Part shown: positions 44,721 to 57,734 of the stretch, piece after piece
How positions within the stretch are numbered: the first letter of the stretch is position 1
How the letters are laid out: the number at the start of each line of letters is the position of its first letter
NCBI GenBank assembly: GCA_963513935.1
Contig: OY740772.1
Span: 107,835,086 to 107,899,085 of the forward strand
Direction of reading: 5' to 3'
Length of the DNA: 64,000 nt
From: Aphrophora alni
Lineage: Eukaryota; Arthropoda; Insecta; Hemiptera; Aphrophoridae
Translations under genes and position numbers: made by a program
Notes under the pieces: generated by a model
What the model saw: the letters and a program-made list of their open reading frames with translations, nothing else
Database searches by the model: none
What the model was told of the DNA's origin: nothing

Positions 44721-46039
44721 TAAACTATGAAAGACTCTTACGTCTGTTTGATTGTCAGTTTAACTTAAATGTTGTTCAATACCTAAGTAATTTTATTAAG
44801 CAGTAATCTAATTTTTGTATGCATTTAAAAATTTATCTTTACCAAGATAAATTTGTTAATATGGCCATAAATTTTTATAAATTATAAAAAATATCGCCAT
44901 TTTATTGATTTTTGGCAAAACTTTCATATAAAATTTTGTTTTTTTAATAAAAAGATGACATATAACCATTAGCCTATGGAATAATAATCTTTTAAAGAAT
45001 AAAAGTTCATTTAATTGTCCTAAATATATCGCATGATAACAATATTAATAAATATTATAAGGTTGGTATATTAAAATTAATTATATTATTTAACATCGTT
45101 CTAACAGCTGTTTGAATTGGAGAATTATTTATTAATTATTATAATTAATTCGCTGCATCTTAACCTCAATCAGTACTGCTACATTTATAAGTCGAGGTCT
45201 TAATCAGATTTTCATAAATTTTATAGCCTACACAAAAGTGTTCGAATCTAAAGTGTCATTAATCACTAAAGTACCTATAAGTTTATTACTCGAATAATAC
45301 AAACATAAGGTACAATTCTACCTAAAATGCAAATACAAAATGGAAAATATATTTTATTTTAATAAATTTTCAATAAAAGACAGTAGTATCTCCTCTTTAG
45401 AGATTGATTCTTCAGTTTACTTGATTAGCATGTGTAAGATTACAACATTGGTATTCTGTGCTCAGTCAAGTCGCAACACGACCTCTAGTAACGATAATAG
45501 CAAATAATCTACGCGACAAGGTCGTTGTTACGTCATAGTCCACGTGTTTTGCCCGAGATATTGTGCCAAGAAACTATCCGCACCCAATCTTGTTCCCTGA
45601 AAACAAACCTGGAATTTGGAATTTATTTATTGTAATGTTTACTTACTGCGTAAGTAACGATGATTCATGTTTAAAAAATTTGATCACGTGTTGTGACTTT
45701 TCTATTTCCTGAAAAATGTACTTCTTAATAAGAAAGGAAATTAGACTACTAATAACACCTATGACCTTGATTTAGTTCTAATATTTTTATATGATTCATC
45801 AAAAACACAGAATGATACAAATGAATCATACAATGTTTACGTTTAACTTGTAACTCATTTGCTATGATGATATTTAATTGTAGTTCTGAGTTTTTTGTTG
45901 CTGTTTTTTGTTACAAATCTCTCTTAAGTTGGCTACACTGTACTATATATTTACAAATGAATTTTAAATTCTCGTTCAAACAATGAGTAGTAATCTACAA
46001 AATAAAACATTTAATTGTTTGCTTTATTTTTTCGTCTTT
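44721..46039. other. Non-coding stretch, nothing recognised
   Basis: A piece near 44.86-44.95 kb (AATATGGCCATAAATTTT, ATCGCCATTTTATTG) resembles interior F-family sequence but is too short to call. Confidence 0.4.
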
Positions 46040-46300
46040 TTTTGGTAAAATGCGAAAAACCTTTTGGTGATTATCCCCTTATAAATAAAGAAGATAAAAT
46101 AAAGAGCTTTAACCCTTGAACACACTTTAATAGCGTCAGTCTCGGGAGAGAACAAGTGTTGGTCAAGAGAGATAGGAAAAATTAGAGAGAGAGAGATCTA
46201 ATACAAGACCACTAGAAAAAGTGTAGATCCAGCTAGGATCTCTCGTGATTGCCAAACCCGTACTCACTATAATGAGCCCCTAAGGGTTTTATGCTATCTA
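46040..46300 (-). repeat. A-family copy A10
   Basis: GCGAAAAACCTTTTGGTGAT, TTTAATAGCGTCAGTCTCGG, GAACAAGTGTTGGTCAAGAG and CTAGGATCTCTCGTGATTGC. A small (GA)n growth, GAGAGAGAGATCTAAT, sits at the CCCTCTC position. Confidence 0.88.
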
Positions 46301-46954
46301 AATGACTATTAATTTTTGTAACTTTTTAAAAAACCCATTAAAACCATAAAGAACATATTATAACGACTTCAAGAACTAAAATAAGCGAGCATGATTTGGA
46401 ACATTCCAGACCAACAAGCATCCCTTTCATAATGATAAATGTATACAAAAATTACCGTATATTCAGCATATATTGTCATCTCTTGAACAGTAAGAGATAC
46501 GATACTTCAAATTGGCGAATTTGTGGTGTTTTACAACTGTATTACAAACCGCACAAACTAACCGGAAACGACTCTGTCAAGACGGCCGAATACAATTTTT
46601 TAGTGTTCATGTAAGAGCATAGGAAGTAGAAGCTCTTAAGGTACCTTTCAAAATACAAAAAATAATCCATAAAGGTAAACCTAAACAACTAATTAAAACA
46701 TTTAAAACTCAAACAACTTGCATTAAAATTATATTTTTCATCCAATAAAAGAGATATATTTTAAAACAAATCAGACATCTTTAAAAAAAATAATAATAAA
46801 GTTGAAACAAATATTTTGTATGGATTATATGGAATTTCTTTTTTAAAAATTTGATTGGTCAAACAAAAATAAAGAATAAAATTGTATTAAATTTATATTC
46901 TATAAGTATACCAATGATGTTTTAAAAAAAATCTGCATATTGTAAGGTCACACC
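46301..46954. other. Non-coding stretch, nothing recognised
   Basis: A 72-codon ORF at 46.4-46.6 kb has no domain support. Confidence 0.4.
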
Positions 46955-47190
46955 TATAACGAGCACAGGCTTGGTAATTCCGACGGAGCCTAGCTGGGTG
47001 TACACCTTTTTTTATGTAGTCTTAGGTTAGATTCCTCCCTTTCATCGTTCCTACGAGATTTGTCTTCCGACCCTTCTTCCCACCCTGACGCTATTGGATT
47101 ATTCAAGGATCTTTATTTGATGTTGTTTACACATTTCTACCTGACATAAGGCAATGATAACTGAGACATTTTTCTAGTTTAAAAAACAAA
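46955..47190 (+). repeat. A-family copy A11
   Basis: GGCTTGGTAATTCCGACGG, CTAGCTGGGTGTACACC, CACCCTGACGCTATTGG and AAGGCAATGATAACTGAGAC. Confidence 0.85.
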
Positions 47191-47702
47191 GAACAAAAAC
47201 TATAACTATAAAATAAAAACAAACTATTTGCAATAAATCTTCTCTGAATAAACAAAACAGGTATAAAATAAAGCATCTTGACCTTGGAATTCATGCCCTA
47301 ATAAAGGATACGCCGGGCTTCAATGTAATGTATCATCGAACCAGTCCAGCTATTTTTATTTCCTTATTCGTACAAAAGGTAAAAGAATGTCATCGTGAAA
47401 TAGAGAGAGACAGATAATGTAGTTGCGTGGTGAGTTCCGACATAATTGTGTTCAAAAAAGGCGTTCAGGCGGCGGCGACCAACCTTAGCTTTGGTTATGT
47501 AACATTGGCGAGTGATTCATCATGCTTTGTGTTAATCATCCCTTCTATGACTTTATTAAGACAATGTTAATGATTACTACAGTATATAAATAGTTATGGT
47601 AGTCCATTAAAGAGCGACACGGTGTATTATATAATTATATTGTGACACATACATTATTGTTGTTTTTCAAATACGATATATTCTCAGTTATAATAGTTAT
47701 AA
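47191..47702. other. Non-coding stretch, nothing recognised
   Basis: No supported gene or repeat. Confidence 0.45.
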
Positions 47703-48310
47703 AAAATAAGAAGGACCTTATAACCTTATAAAGATAAGAAGAACCTTATAAAGCTAAATATAACCTTATAAAAAATAAGAAGAACCTTATAAAGATAAGA
47801 AGAACTTATATTAAAAAAAGAAGAACCTTATAACCTTATATGGATAAGAAGAACCTTATAAAAATAAGAAGAACCTTACAACCTTCTAAAGATAAGAAGA
47901 ACCTTTTAAAAAATAAGAACCTTATATAACTTTATAAAAATATGAAGAACTTTATAACACTATAAATATAAGAAGAATCTTACAAAAATAAGAAGAACCT
48001 TATAAAAATAAGAACAACCTTATAACCCTATAAAAAGTAAGAAGAACCTTATAACCTTATAAAAAAATAAGAAGATCATTATAACTCCATAAAAAATAAG
48101 AAGCACCTTATAACCTTATAAAGATAAGAAGAACCTTATATAACCTTATAAAAATATGAAGAACTTTATAATCCTATAAATATAAGAAGAATCTTACAAA
48201 AATAAGAAGAACCTTATAAAAATAAGAAGAACCTTGTAACCCTATAAAAAGTAAGAAGAACCTTATAACCATATAAAAATAAGAAGAACATTATAACTCT
48301 ATAAAAAATA
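47703..48310 (+). repeat. Minisatellite of ~20-30 bp units (AAGAAGAACCTTATA)
   Basis: Units of the type AAGAAGAACCTTATAACCTT plus ATAAAAATAAG, with insertions and losses of the internal AACCTTATA half, about 25 copies. The last unit grades into A-family copy A12. Confidence 0.92.
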
Positions 48311-48520
48311 AGAAGAAAATAAAATAAAGATCCCTTGCTCTCGAATACTCTAATAGCGTCGGCGTGGGAAGAGAACAACAGTTAGTCAAGAAAAACATGA
48401 TAGAAAACATGAAAAAGAGGAATCTAACTCAAGAATAGATAAAATAAGTGTAGATCCAGCTAGGTCCCCTCGGGATTTCCAAGCTCGTTTTCATTACAAG
48501 TAAGCCCCTGAGGGCTTGTC
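48290..48520 (-). repeat. A-family copy A12
   Basis: TAAAGATCCCTTGCTCTCGA, ATACTCTAATAGCGTCGGCG, GTAGATCCAGCTAGG and CCCCTCGGGATTTCCAAG. The 3' hairpin end is replaced by the minisatellite. Confidence 0.88.
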
Positions 48521-48984
48521 ACATATAAACTGCACCAGTAAAGTTATTTAATCAAGTATTTTTACCACACAAAATTACCAAATTTATTCAGATCCTCTGA
48601 CTATAATAAGGAGTTTTTTTGTAAGGTCATCTATTTGTTCGTCTAAACACTCCATAAGAAGTGAGACTTATAAGCTGGATGTGTTTTGTATTTAATTACT
48701 GGAAAGATAACTCAATAATTCAGTAATAAATCAAAAATTTCAAATTTCTCAAAACTGATTTTAAGTAAACAAAGTAGGCCTAGAAGAAGGAGGAAATCCG
48801 AAACGCGGCGACAAATATAAATAATAAGGTAATTCTAGGATTGACAGAAGTTGTACTCAATTATAGAAATCTTAGCTAATTTCAACTACTTTTAATTGAA
48901 TTTGTTGAAATATGGTTCATTAGAATCCGTTTTAGTCATTATCTTCCCACAAATATCCAATCTGTAGGTATTAGTCGAAATACA
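48521..48984. other. Non-coding stretch with a possible hammerhead relic
   Basis: CTAGAAGAAGGAGGAAATCC followed by GAAACGCGGCGAC (about 48780-48812) resembles the CTGAAGA-N-stem II-GAAAC arrangement with one insertion. Otherwise nothing recognised. Confidence 0.35.
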
Positions 48985-49320
48985 CCATGACGGTTCATTT
49001 TCAGGCGCCGGATGGAAAATTAAGGATCTTTATAATTTCACGGTCCTGTCTGTTATTAGCAACCAACCGCCCTCGGTAGGTGTTGTTGTTGGGGAAAGTA
49101 TCGCGTAAACGACCCGACGCGACGGTGACTCAACAAACGTGGGCTTGGGGTACTTTGCCGACATGAGTACCATGAAAGCATGCTCAGCTTGTCCAGATGT
49201 TTCGGCGTGTGGAAGCATGTGTTAGGGGGGGTAGATTACTCCCCAGCACCTATCTCAATGAGTGGGGGGGTCTGGTGTTGTGCCAAACGGCTCCAGATGC
49301 GCCGGCCTTCCTAGTTAAGT
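48985..49320. other. GC-richer patch, unassigned
   Basis: Starts with GGCGCCGGATGG and a TTATAATTTCACGGTCCTGTC motif that recurs at 50.08 kb. Continues GC-rich through GGCTTGGGGTACTTTGCCG to GTGGGGGGGTCTGGTGTTGT and CTCCAGATGCGCCGGCC. A 62-residue - strand ORF lies within. It may be part of an unrecognised mobile element; no family could be assigned. Confidence 0.35.
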
Positions 49321-49571
49321 TTTAAACTTTAAACTCACAAGTACAACCAGTCTACACAGACAAGACGATAAATCCTATATATTTAAACTTTACATTTATA
49401 TTCTTTGTATTGTCTCACATATAGGGAAAATATTGCGGTAACCAAACAAATGACCTTGGGTGAGTTAAGGAGCAAATACGATCTATTAACATTTTTTGAA
49501 ATATTATATGGGGGTATCAAATAAAACTAGAAGCTATTCTGATTACGTAAATATATTTTTATTTCCAAGAA

Positions 49572-49710
49572 AGGAAAGAAAACCACAAACACAATTTTTA
49601 GTAAATTCTCCTGTCTGTTTTAAGCTGCCTCGTAAATGCCGTCACAATAATCGGCAAACTCAATAAAAAGTATAATTTACTAAAAGATTGTGTTTGTGAT
49701 TTTCTTTCCT
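49572..49710. repeat. Small foldback element, ~139 bp
   Basis: Left arm AGGAAAGAAAACCACAAACA...AGTAAATT (49572-49607) and right arm AATTTACTAAAAGATTGTGT...TTTCTTTCCT (49674-49710) are complementary over about 36 bases with two differences; the loop is about 66 bases. Confidence 0.85.
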
Positions 49711-50849
49711 GAAAATGGAGCTCTACCAAGTACCGTCGGTCAATAGTATAAATAGTATATTTTTATTTGATGAAAAGATTTATAGATTGGAGCTAGGCCA
49801 CATTTAAAGTGTCATGTATCAAGTCTCCCTCCCCTAACTTGGCTACAAATCAGAAAAAAAAATTATTTAGATTTGAAATTGAATTACAGTACGTATCATA
49901 TATTATAGTTTTTTTAGTGATGAATACAACTTAAATTAACCACAAAATAAGAAATAAGTAGCAAAATAAGTTTCAACAGTAGTTTTTGTGAGATATGATA
50001 CAAACAATTCAATAGCCATTACAAGATGGATTGCATTTTCATTGATTTCTCTTTAATAGGGTCCGTAGGTAAAACCAAGGACCCTTATAATTTTACGCGC
50101 GTATCTGTCCGTAAGTCACAATCGTCAATGATAAATGAAATTCACAAAAACACGAAAAACCCGGACGCAAGAATTGCCTTACGTGTCGCGAAGACCGACA
50201 ACACTTCATAAATTTCACCCCTCATAAAAAATATAATATCTTTTAGCACAAAAAGATAGAAATTACATTACAATATTTACATGCTTAGAATTTATTTGAT
50301 TTATGAACCGACAAAAATCAACGGTAGAATGATTAATGTGGAAAGTCTTTCTTCTGGTTTTCAAATTTGAGGTATTTCAGCATTGACACCATTAGACACA
50401 GTAGCCATCGATGATGTCATATTTAAGAATATATTAGTCTCACTAGATGACTTGACAACAGTAAATACATGTGTTTTAGCAGTTGATATATGTTAGCACC
50501 GTTTGTAAAGGCTAATAATGGGAACGGATGTCCTTTCAAACGCAAAACATCGCAGATTTTTCACCTCAAACTTGGATACTAGTGACAAAACTTCCAAATT
50601 AAAAGGTATAAAATTTAAACAAAATAGTTTAGAGTTGATCTTTTGCTTTTGATTTTACGAATGTTCAACTTAAACTCGCTTTGAGTACAAAAATGTTGTT
50701 ATAAAATAAATTTTTCAAAAAGATTTACCAAAAAATACTATAAAGTTGTACACAGATGTAATAGTAAATCTGAGTTGCAATCTACAAACAGTTACTACAG
50801 TTGAATATACACGTATATAATAAATTGATGTATTGTTTATAATATAAAA
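49711..50849. other. Non-coding stretch with one short repeat motif
   Basis: AGGGTCCGTAGG and AGGACCCTTATAATTTTACG (50058-50098) match 48.99-49.05 kb. The 61-codon ORF over it is incidental. Nothing else recognised. Confidence 0.4.
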
Positions 50850-51070
50850 CAGTTGATACATCACACAATGTAATACAAACAGCCCTCTAATATAATATCC
50901 AAAGTTGGTTTCTCGGGCTTTCTACGAAATATTAAATTGTATTTTTAGATTTTAAGCGATCTTGACAAGTAGGGTAACATGGTTTAAAACAGTTGTTACA
51001 CTTATAACTGTGTATATCCGTTCTGTGTATCAAAGCTATTAATTCTCCCTAAATACTCCTATGTATATAA
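50850..51070 (+). repeat. B-family dispersed repeat, diverged copy
   Basis: AATACAAACAGCCCTCTAAT, CCAAAGTTGGTTTCTCGGGC and AAACAGTTGTTACACTTA in family order; the 3' half is lost. Confidence 0.6.
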
Positions 51071-51954
51071 TCTATCAGACTTTAATAACTAATAACGTTT
51101 TCTAAAAACTATTATAAGTCTACATTTATTAGTATCTATGGAGTATTTAAATAAGTCTTTTTACAATATACACCTTCTTAGTCTGTGTTATTCACACTGT
51201 GTATGCGTGAAACATACATTATTTTAACAGTTCTAAACGCGTGCAACAGAATAATGATTTTCAGATTATATTTCCAAGAGATAAAGTTTCCAGGAAGTCA
51301 AGCCTTCAAATAATTATCTAGTGAACCTCATTGTGTCGGTGATGACTGTAAATTAGCATGTCAGGATTGTAAATGGTTTTTTTAAGTCTAGTTATGTGCT
51401 GTTGACGTCATTTTAAATTATAACCTTGTTTATAAACACACTTTGCAGTGATACAATTAACAATCTAAAATCTAGATAAGTGTAAAGTTTCTGTCAACAT
51501 GCGTGTACAAATCGTGTTTGTCTGGTTCTCAAACTGTGAAATGACTTTTGGATTGGCAAGGAGGAAAATAAGAGACTCGATGTGTGCATTGTGGAGGATA
51601 AACAAAAGATTTGAATAAGATGAGGTAGCTGAATGCTACCTGCTGACTTTCCATCAGCAAATGAAAAGAGATTTCACTTAAAGTTCGAAAATCATCAATA
51701 AAGTATCTCTCAATTTGCAAACTGCACTTCCAGAGGACAATAGTTCAGCTAATTGGACGCTTACCTAATGAGGTACCATCAGTGACCATGATGGATTTCA
51801 TACGACGAGACTTCTGTTGGTTCCTCTCCTACAAAACGAAGACCACAGGGATTAAGAGCAGATGAAAGTCAGGATTGCTGATCTCATGGTCTAGGAGAAT
51901 CTAGGACGAATTAGAGTCGCGTTATATATTTTAGAATCGATTTATTTTTTCGCA
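51071..51954. other. Non-coding stretch, nothing recognised
   Basis: A 63-residue - strand ORF at 51.53-51.72 kb has no domain. Confidence 0.4.
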
Positions 51955-52375
<421 letters not shown>

Positions 52376-52814
52376 AAGACAATAAAAATTTAGGTATGAA
52401 AAGTTACTCGTAACCTCTAATAACAAAAAATATATTAATCTGTCCTTGGATAACTTGTAAAACATTGGCGCACAGTTAAGCAATGGTACAAAGACAATGC
52501 CTATGCTTATCTGAATACTTAACACATGTCATGTTGCAGTCTAAAGACCTTGAACTGAACTTATTTGGAGATTTCTGCTCCACGGGGTCATCTGTGTGGA
52601 ATGAGTCATAAAGTTTTGATATGTTGTTTGATAATATTAAGTAATAGAGAATGCATATCAAACCTCATCTTGCATCGTATCAATAGTTAATTCATTGTGT
52701 ATTTTATTTCTATTTTTATGTCAACTTTTCTATATTAGTTCGTACCGATATCTAAGAAGTTTCCCTTTTTTAAGTGATGTGAAATCATTTATTCGTTATT
52801 TATGCCTCTTTCTT
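52376..52814. other. Non-coding stretch, nothing recognised
   Basis: No supported gene or repeat. Confidence 0.4.
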
Positions 52815-53055
52815 TATCCCCGTAGGGGCTCTCTTATAAGTGTCGGCTTGTTAATCCCAAGGAACCCTTGCTGGGTCTACACGTCCTTTCTTCATATAGT
52901 CTGGGGTAGATCCCTCTCTTTCATCTTTCCTATCAAGAGTTTTCTTGATCAATTCTTCCAACCCTGACGTATTCGAGGGTTAGGGGTCGTTTATGTTGTT
53001 TTCTTCATTTTTTATAAAGGCGATGAAGACCGAGAAGTTTTTCTCATTTAAGCAA
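52815..53055 (+). repeat. A-family copy A14
   Basis: TTAATCCCAAGGAACCC, TTGCTGGGTCTACACG, TAGATCCCTCTCTTTCATC, CAACCCTGACGTATTCGAGG and AAAGGCGATGAAGACCGAG. Full-length. Confidence 0.9.
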
Positions 53056-53424
53056 AACAATTACAGGAAATATAATCAAATATAAATTATATACAATTAT
53101 TTGAAACTAAATCCAAAAACATTGTTACACCTCGTATGGTTTTCAAGGTAAAGCTGTCACAAATGCCAGTATTTTATTCAAGTTTTGACTGTTGAAAAAT
53201 TAATTGACCTATATATTAAATTAACCTTATAGATAACTACATTTTCAGTTGTTTTTTTATGTGAGCATTAACTTTATGTTCCATCCTTAACCTTCATAAA
53301 GTTTTGGTTCTACTTGAATAAAAGCATAGCTGAATAGCAACTAATCATAAATCGCTCCTTGTTATTCCTGAGAGAATATTTTACAATTACACATCTTTGT
53401 GTTACATATCACTGTTAATGTAAC
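53056..53424. other. Non-coding spacer between two A copies
   Basis: Nothing recognised. Confidence 0.45.
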
Positions 53425-53665
53425 ATAATGAGTACAGGTTTGGCAATCCCGAGGGATGTTAGCTGGATCTACACCTTTATTCATTTGGTTCAGATCCCAG
53501 CTTCCATTTCCTATCAGCTCTCACTTGACCAATTTTTGTTCTTTTCCGATCCTGACTCTATTAGAGTATTCGAGAGTTAGTAATATTTATTTTATGTTCT
53601 TTTCTTCCGTTTTTTTATAAGCCTATGATGACTGAGAGGCTTTCCACCTTTAAACAAAGTATTTA
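53425..53665 (+). repeat. A-family copy A15
   Basis: GGCAATCCCGAGGGATG, TTAGCTGGATCTACACC, GATCCTGACTCTATTAGAGT and CTATGATGACTGAGAGGC, with TTTCCACCTTTAAA at the end. Full-length, same orientation as A13 and A14. Confidence 0.9.
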
Positions 53666-54784
53666 GAATAAGAATGAAAGCTTTAATTTTTCAAAACACT
53701 TACTGTAATTAGTTATTTCCAAAATTTTACTCATCTCTAACAATATTTTCATAAATACTGCTGAAAGTTTCATTTTATATCTTTGAGCTATATTTTGGAG
53801 TTAACTTTTTCTATTAATTGTCGTATTTCTCTCTGGGATTTTATTATTTAGTTGATAAAATAAGGATTAATTCGAATTAACTTGTTTCAAATATCTCATC
53901 AGTTTTCTATGTACTTTTTAAAGTACAGTATATAACACTAGTATAATAATGAATTCATGTAATTAGTGTTGTAATAACTAGTCTCAGACTAATTTATCTT
54001 GACTTTAAAAAATTTTGTACAAATTTATCTAATTTTTTTTTTATTTTAGAAAAGAATAAATCAATACTAAATATTAATTCTATTCAAGGAAAGTCACACT
54101 AACAGTCAAAAGAGAACTTTTGAATAAAAAATTATCAATAAGCAAAAGGAAAATATGTGGAAACACACCTGCAAGACTGAAAAATAATTTAAAAAGACCC
54201 TATCTTTTGGACAGTTGACTAACAATTATGAATCAAGACTTATGCTTGAGGGTGGATTCTTAATTTGAAAGTCTCCCATTTACAGTATATGGAACTACGT
54301 GTCTTATAACGTATGGTTATAAAACCTTACGTTTTTACGTCATTTAGAAAAAAATCGAACAAAAGTTTTCATTGAGAACAAAGCCGATTTCGTGATACCT
54401 ACGAGAAGTCTTATTTATTTTCTTCTTAAGTCGGACTTTAAAATTGAACAAATATTATTTCTCCATTTTACTTGCCCAGTATTGGGTAAGTCTGGTAATA
54501 GTCAAAATTATTAAACTCCGTAATTTGACTGATTTATACGTTGAAACGCCTCAGGAAACCGAATTGAAAATGACAACCATTACAAAACGTGTTTTTTATG
54601 TCTCCTGTGTTATTCAACTTATCACACATTAAATTAGATAAACATTTGCAGACTTCAATTCTGAATGCAATAATACTAACCCCAACTCTCTACTATGATA
54701 AATAGCGAAGTTATTGTCTAAACTGTAATTTCAAATACAGACCTTCCATATTTGATATATTCTGATAATTACGAGATTCGTCAG
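53666..54784. other. Non-coding stretch, nothing recognised
   Basis: A 62-codon ORF at 54.44-54.63 kb has no domain support. Confidence 0.4.
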
Positions 54785-55105
54785 GGATGAGACACTGACT
54801 CAAGCGAAGCGAATAGAAATTTTAAAATTTATACAGATCTAAGAGAATCGTTAAAACCTACAAAAAAAGTAGTAATAGACACAATTATGAGGTTCGAAAA
54901 ACCTGTGTAACAGCTGTTTTTAACAAACTTACCCTACTGGATAAGATCCCTTGATCTATGAATACAATTTAACATTTTCTACAAGGTTCAAGAAAGCAAC
55001 TTTTGGACATTAAGTTTAGAGTATTTGCTCGTATTACATCGTACGATGGGTTGGGTAAATACCATGATAGCGCCCATCGACTTGTATTTAGGGTGCGGGT
55101 TGAAA
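54785..55105 (-). repeat. B-family dispersed repeat, full copy
   Basis: On the - strand: GATGGGCGCTATCATGGTAT, TTGAACCTTGTAGAAAATG, GGATCTTATCCAGTAGGG, AACAGCTGTTACACAGG, TATTCGCTTCGCTTGAGTC. The best-defined B copy, about 320 bases, with no C part attached. Confidence 0.8.
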
Positions 55106-55844
55106 TAAACTATTAAAAATACTTTCTTAGGTCGTTTTGCAGAAAACATCTGCATCCTTTAAAGTAAAACTAGCGTGAAATGTTATCAATGGTTAAAATG
55201 AATTGCCAACGACAACACACATTATCTGTAGACCTAATTTAAACAAGAACTTTCGATTTTTAAAAAGTGAAATATATACCTAATGAATACCCACTTTTAA
55301 TACTATAAAATGTTGTCGTTCTAGTTAGTGTTATAAAAACGAATTGGAGAGGTACTAAATAGAGAAACTTTTACTAATCCAGATGAGCAACAAGTCTTGA
55401 AAACCGCGTGCCTTGCTCATTGACATTCAACGGTCGGAATCGAGCGAATACTTGTTCATCAACAGTTTGTCAACCGATGGTAATTGTGCAATACAAGACC
55501 ACAGCTGACTCGTTCAGTATTCCTTGTTTGTACTTCTGCGATTTAGTTGTCATTGTTGTTTGATCACGTGGGTTAACTCGAGCATAAATTTCGTAGTATT
55601 ATGTTTGCAACGATCAGCTGTTACTTTATGTTTTGCCAACAGTCTATGAGGCTCTACTAACCTTAACATAAATAGCACGCTTTTAAAATTTTAGACATTT
55701 CTCATCAGAAATAAGTTAAAGCTTATAAAATTATATTTGTAGTAAGCTTTAAATTAACTTTTAAGAATGTTATAAATTTCGGAGAGAAAATTTGTTTATT
55801 CTGTAGTACATATTATATTGATCTTTTTTGTGTCGTACCATCAG
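55106..55844. other. Apparently unique non-coding stretch
   Basis: No gene recognised. Slightly richer in GC around 55.38-55.56 kb, with one CACGTG hexamer near 55.566 kb. Confidence 0.4.
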
Positions 55845-55975
55845 GAGCACACATATAGTGAGTACGGGTTTAGAATTACCGAGAGAACATAACTGAATCT
55901 ACACCTTTTTTCGTGTAGTCTTGGGTTAGATCCCTCTCATTCGTCTTTCTCATCGAATCTTTCTTGACTAACATC
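55845..55975 (+). repeat. A-family copy A16, 3'-truncated
   Basis: ATCAGGAGCACACATATAGT, GAGTACGGGTTTAGAATTAC, GTCTTGGGTTAGATCCCTCT; sequence diverges after TTCTTGACTAAC. Confidence 0.8.
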
Positions 55976-56117
55976 TCCAAAATAATGCTTGAGGTAATCA
56001 AGGGGAACAAAGTCAGGAAAAACTACTGGATGTACCTAATTCATTTGTCCACCTGTAAATTATGGTTTTTAATGTTCTGTAGTTATATTAGTTGATAACT
56101 TTTTAAGGAAATGATGA

Positions 56118-56160
56118 TCTAACCTAACCTAATCCAACCTACCTAACCTTATCTAACATA
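56118..56160 (+). repeat. Degenerate CCTAA telomere-like array
   Basis: CTAACCTAACCTAATCCAAC plus CTACCTAACCTTATCTAAC; about seven imperfect pentamers. Confidence 0.8.
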
Positions 56161-56294
56161 AAATAATTTCAAGATAGTGGTGAATCTAAAATGTCCGCAA
56201 AATTTAAAACTATCAAAATTGGAAATAAATGTTGTTTTATAATCATATGCCAAGAATGTACAAAATACTTATTCCATACTTTATGAACACTCTG

Positions 56295-56297
<3 letters not shown>

Positions 56298-56362
<65 letters not shown>
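56298..56362. repeat. (CA)n(TA)n microsatellite
   Basis: About 54 bases of CA followed by TATATATATA. The Cys-Val antisense ORF is an artefact. Confidence 0.97.
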
Positions 56363-56363
<1 letters not shown>

Positions 56364-57734
56364 TCTATTATATAACATATTCTTTATAATGAACTGAAAT
56401 TTAGCGTATATTGTGTGTTTAAACATCTTTGAAAATAAGATGAGATATATGCACAACGATTTGTAATTTTTGAAAATTTTCATTCAATCTTTTAGCTTTT
56501 GTCAAGTACTTTATATTGAAATCTATTAGTTTCAATGAAACATTTATTTTTAAATGAAATGCATATACATTTCTAATGCAATTCTTATTTGGGCACCTCT
56601 TTCTTTCTTTGTTAGTTCCATATGAGCAAGTTGGGCCAGTTGTGACAGATTGAAATTTATGTTTTACTTTTTAGTAAATTTTGTAATCAATAATTTTTTT
56701 TGTACGATTTAAGTCTTTTAAAATCAAAACCATATTTTTTTTTAGTTGTAACGTATTTTCTAAAACGCTAGTATGGCTGCTCTATTCTGGTTGACAGTTT
56801 CTCATTTTGTCTATTTCATAAAGCCTCATTGTCACGTGGCTTTTCTCCAGTTAATTTCAGGGGGAAATGTTCGACAATTTAGACCACAAGTCAAAGTTTA
56901 TAAAATATTGTACCGACAGTACACAAATGTGAAAAGTTAATAAACAAATGTCTTCGCCGAAAATAAATTGCACTGAAATTGGTATTTTTTTAATTATTAG
57001 AGACAAAATTCCAAGAAGTCTTGGTGTTTTCTAATTGACTTATATATTAGTTTTGATAATAATGGTTTGTTTTGCTTGATAATTGTTTTATGTTTATTCG
57101 TTAAATTTTTTATAATTCTTGACATAACAATAGTAAAGAATCAAGAAACCATCTTTGACATAACAAGTCAAAATGTTTTGTCAGTGTGAAATTGTTTTGA
57201 ATTTAAAACTTAAAGAGAAGAATGAGTAACAAAGGTGTTGCAAACCGTCAAAGACACAATCACTAATTATATACAAATAACGTATAATTATACTAAAATA
57301 AATTCCAACATATGTGCGCACTTCACAGATCGCCTCCTCAGAGCAATGAGTCATTCTCCTGCAGCAAAGATTCTTAAGCATGTTGTTAAATAATAGTGAA
57401 ATCTCCTATAATAAACGTATATTTATATTATTCTCTATTTGTCTATTGGGGGGTATGAATAAAAAAAACTGAAACTTTAATATTTCTGAAACGTTTTAGA
57501 CTCATATTTGTCGTATCTCGTATCTAAAGAAAACTTACGTTTTTATCACTTTTTGTTCGAAAACCACATTGAACTTTACAAACAAAAAAAGGGTCAAATT
57601 AATTTGAAATGATACAAATAATGTTTCATAGTTGACAAATAGTTTTTTAAACGAAATGATATTAAGAAGAGTGAATGGCTCAGCTGAGAACGGCTGATAA
57701 TAAATACTTATAGTAGTCTAAATACCTTCTGATA
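56363..57734. other. Non-coding stretch, nothing recognised
   Basis: A 66-residue - strand ORF at 57.2-57.4 kb has no domain. Confidence 0.4.

Noticed and set aside
56169..56483. 104-residue ORF with Cys-Val repeats
   Set aside because: Crosses a (CA)n microsatellite.
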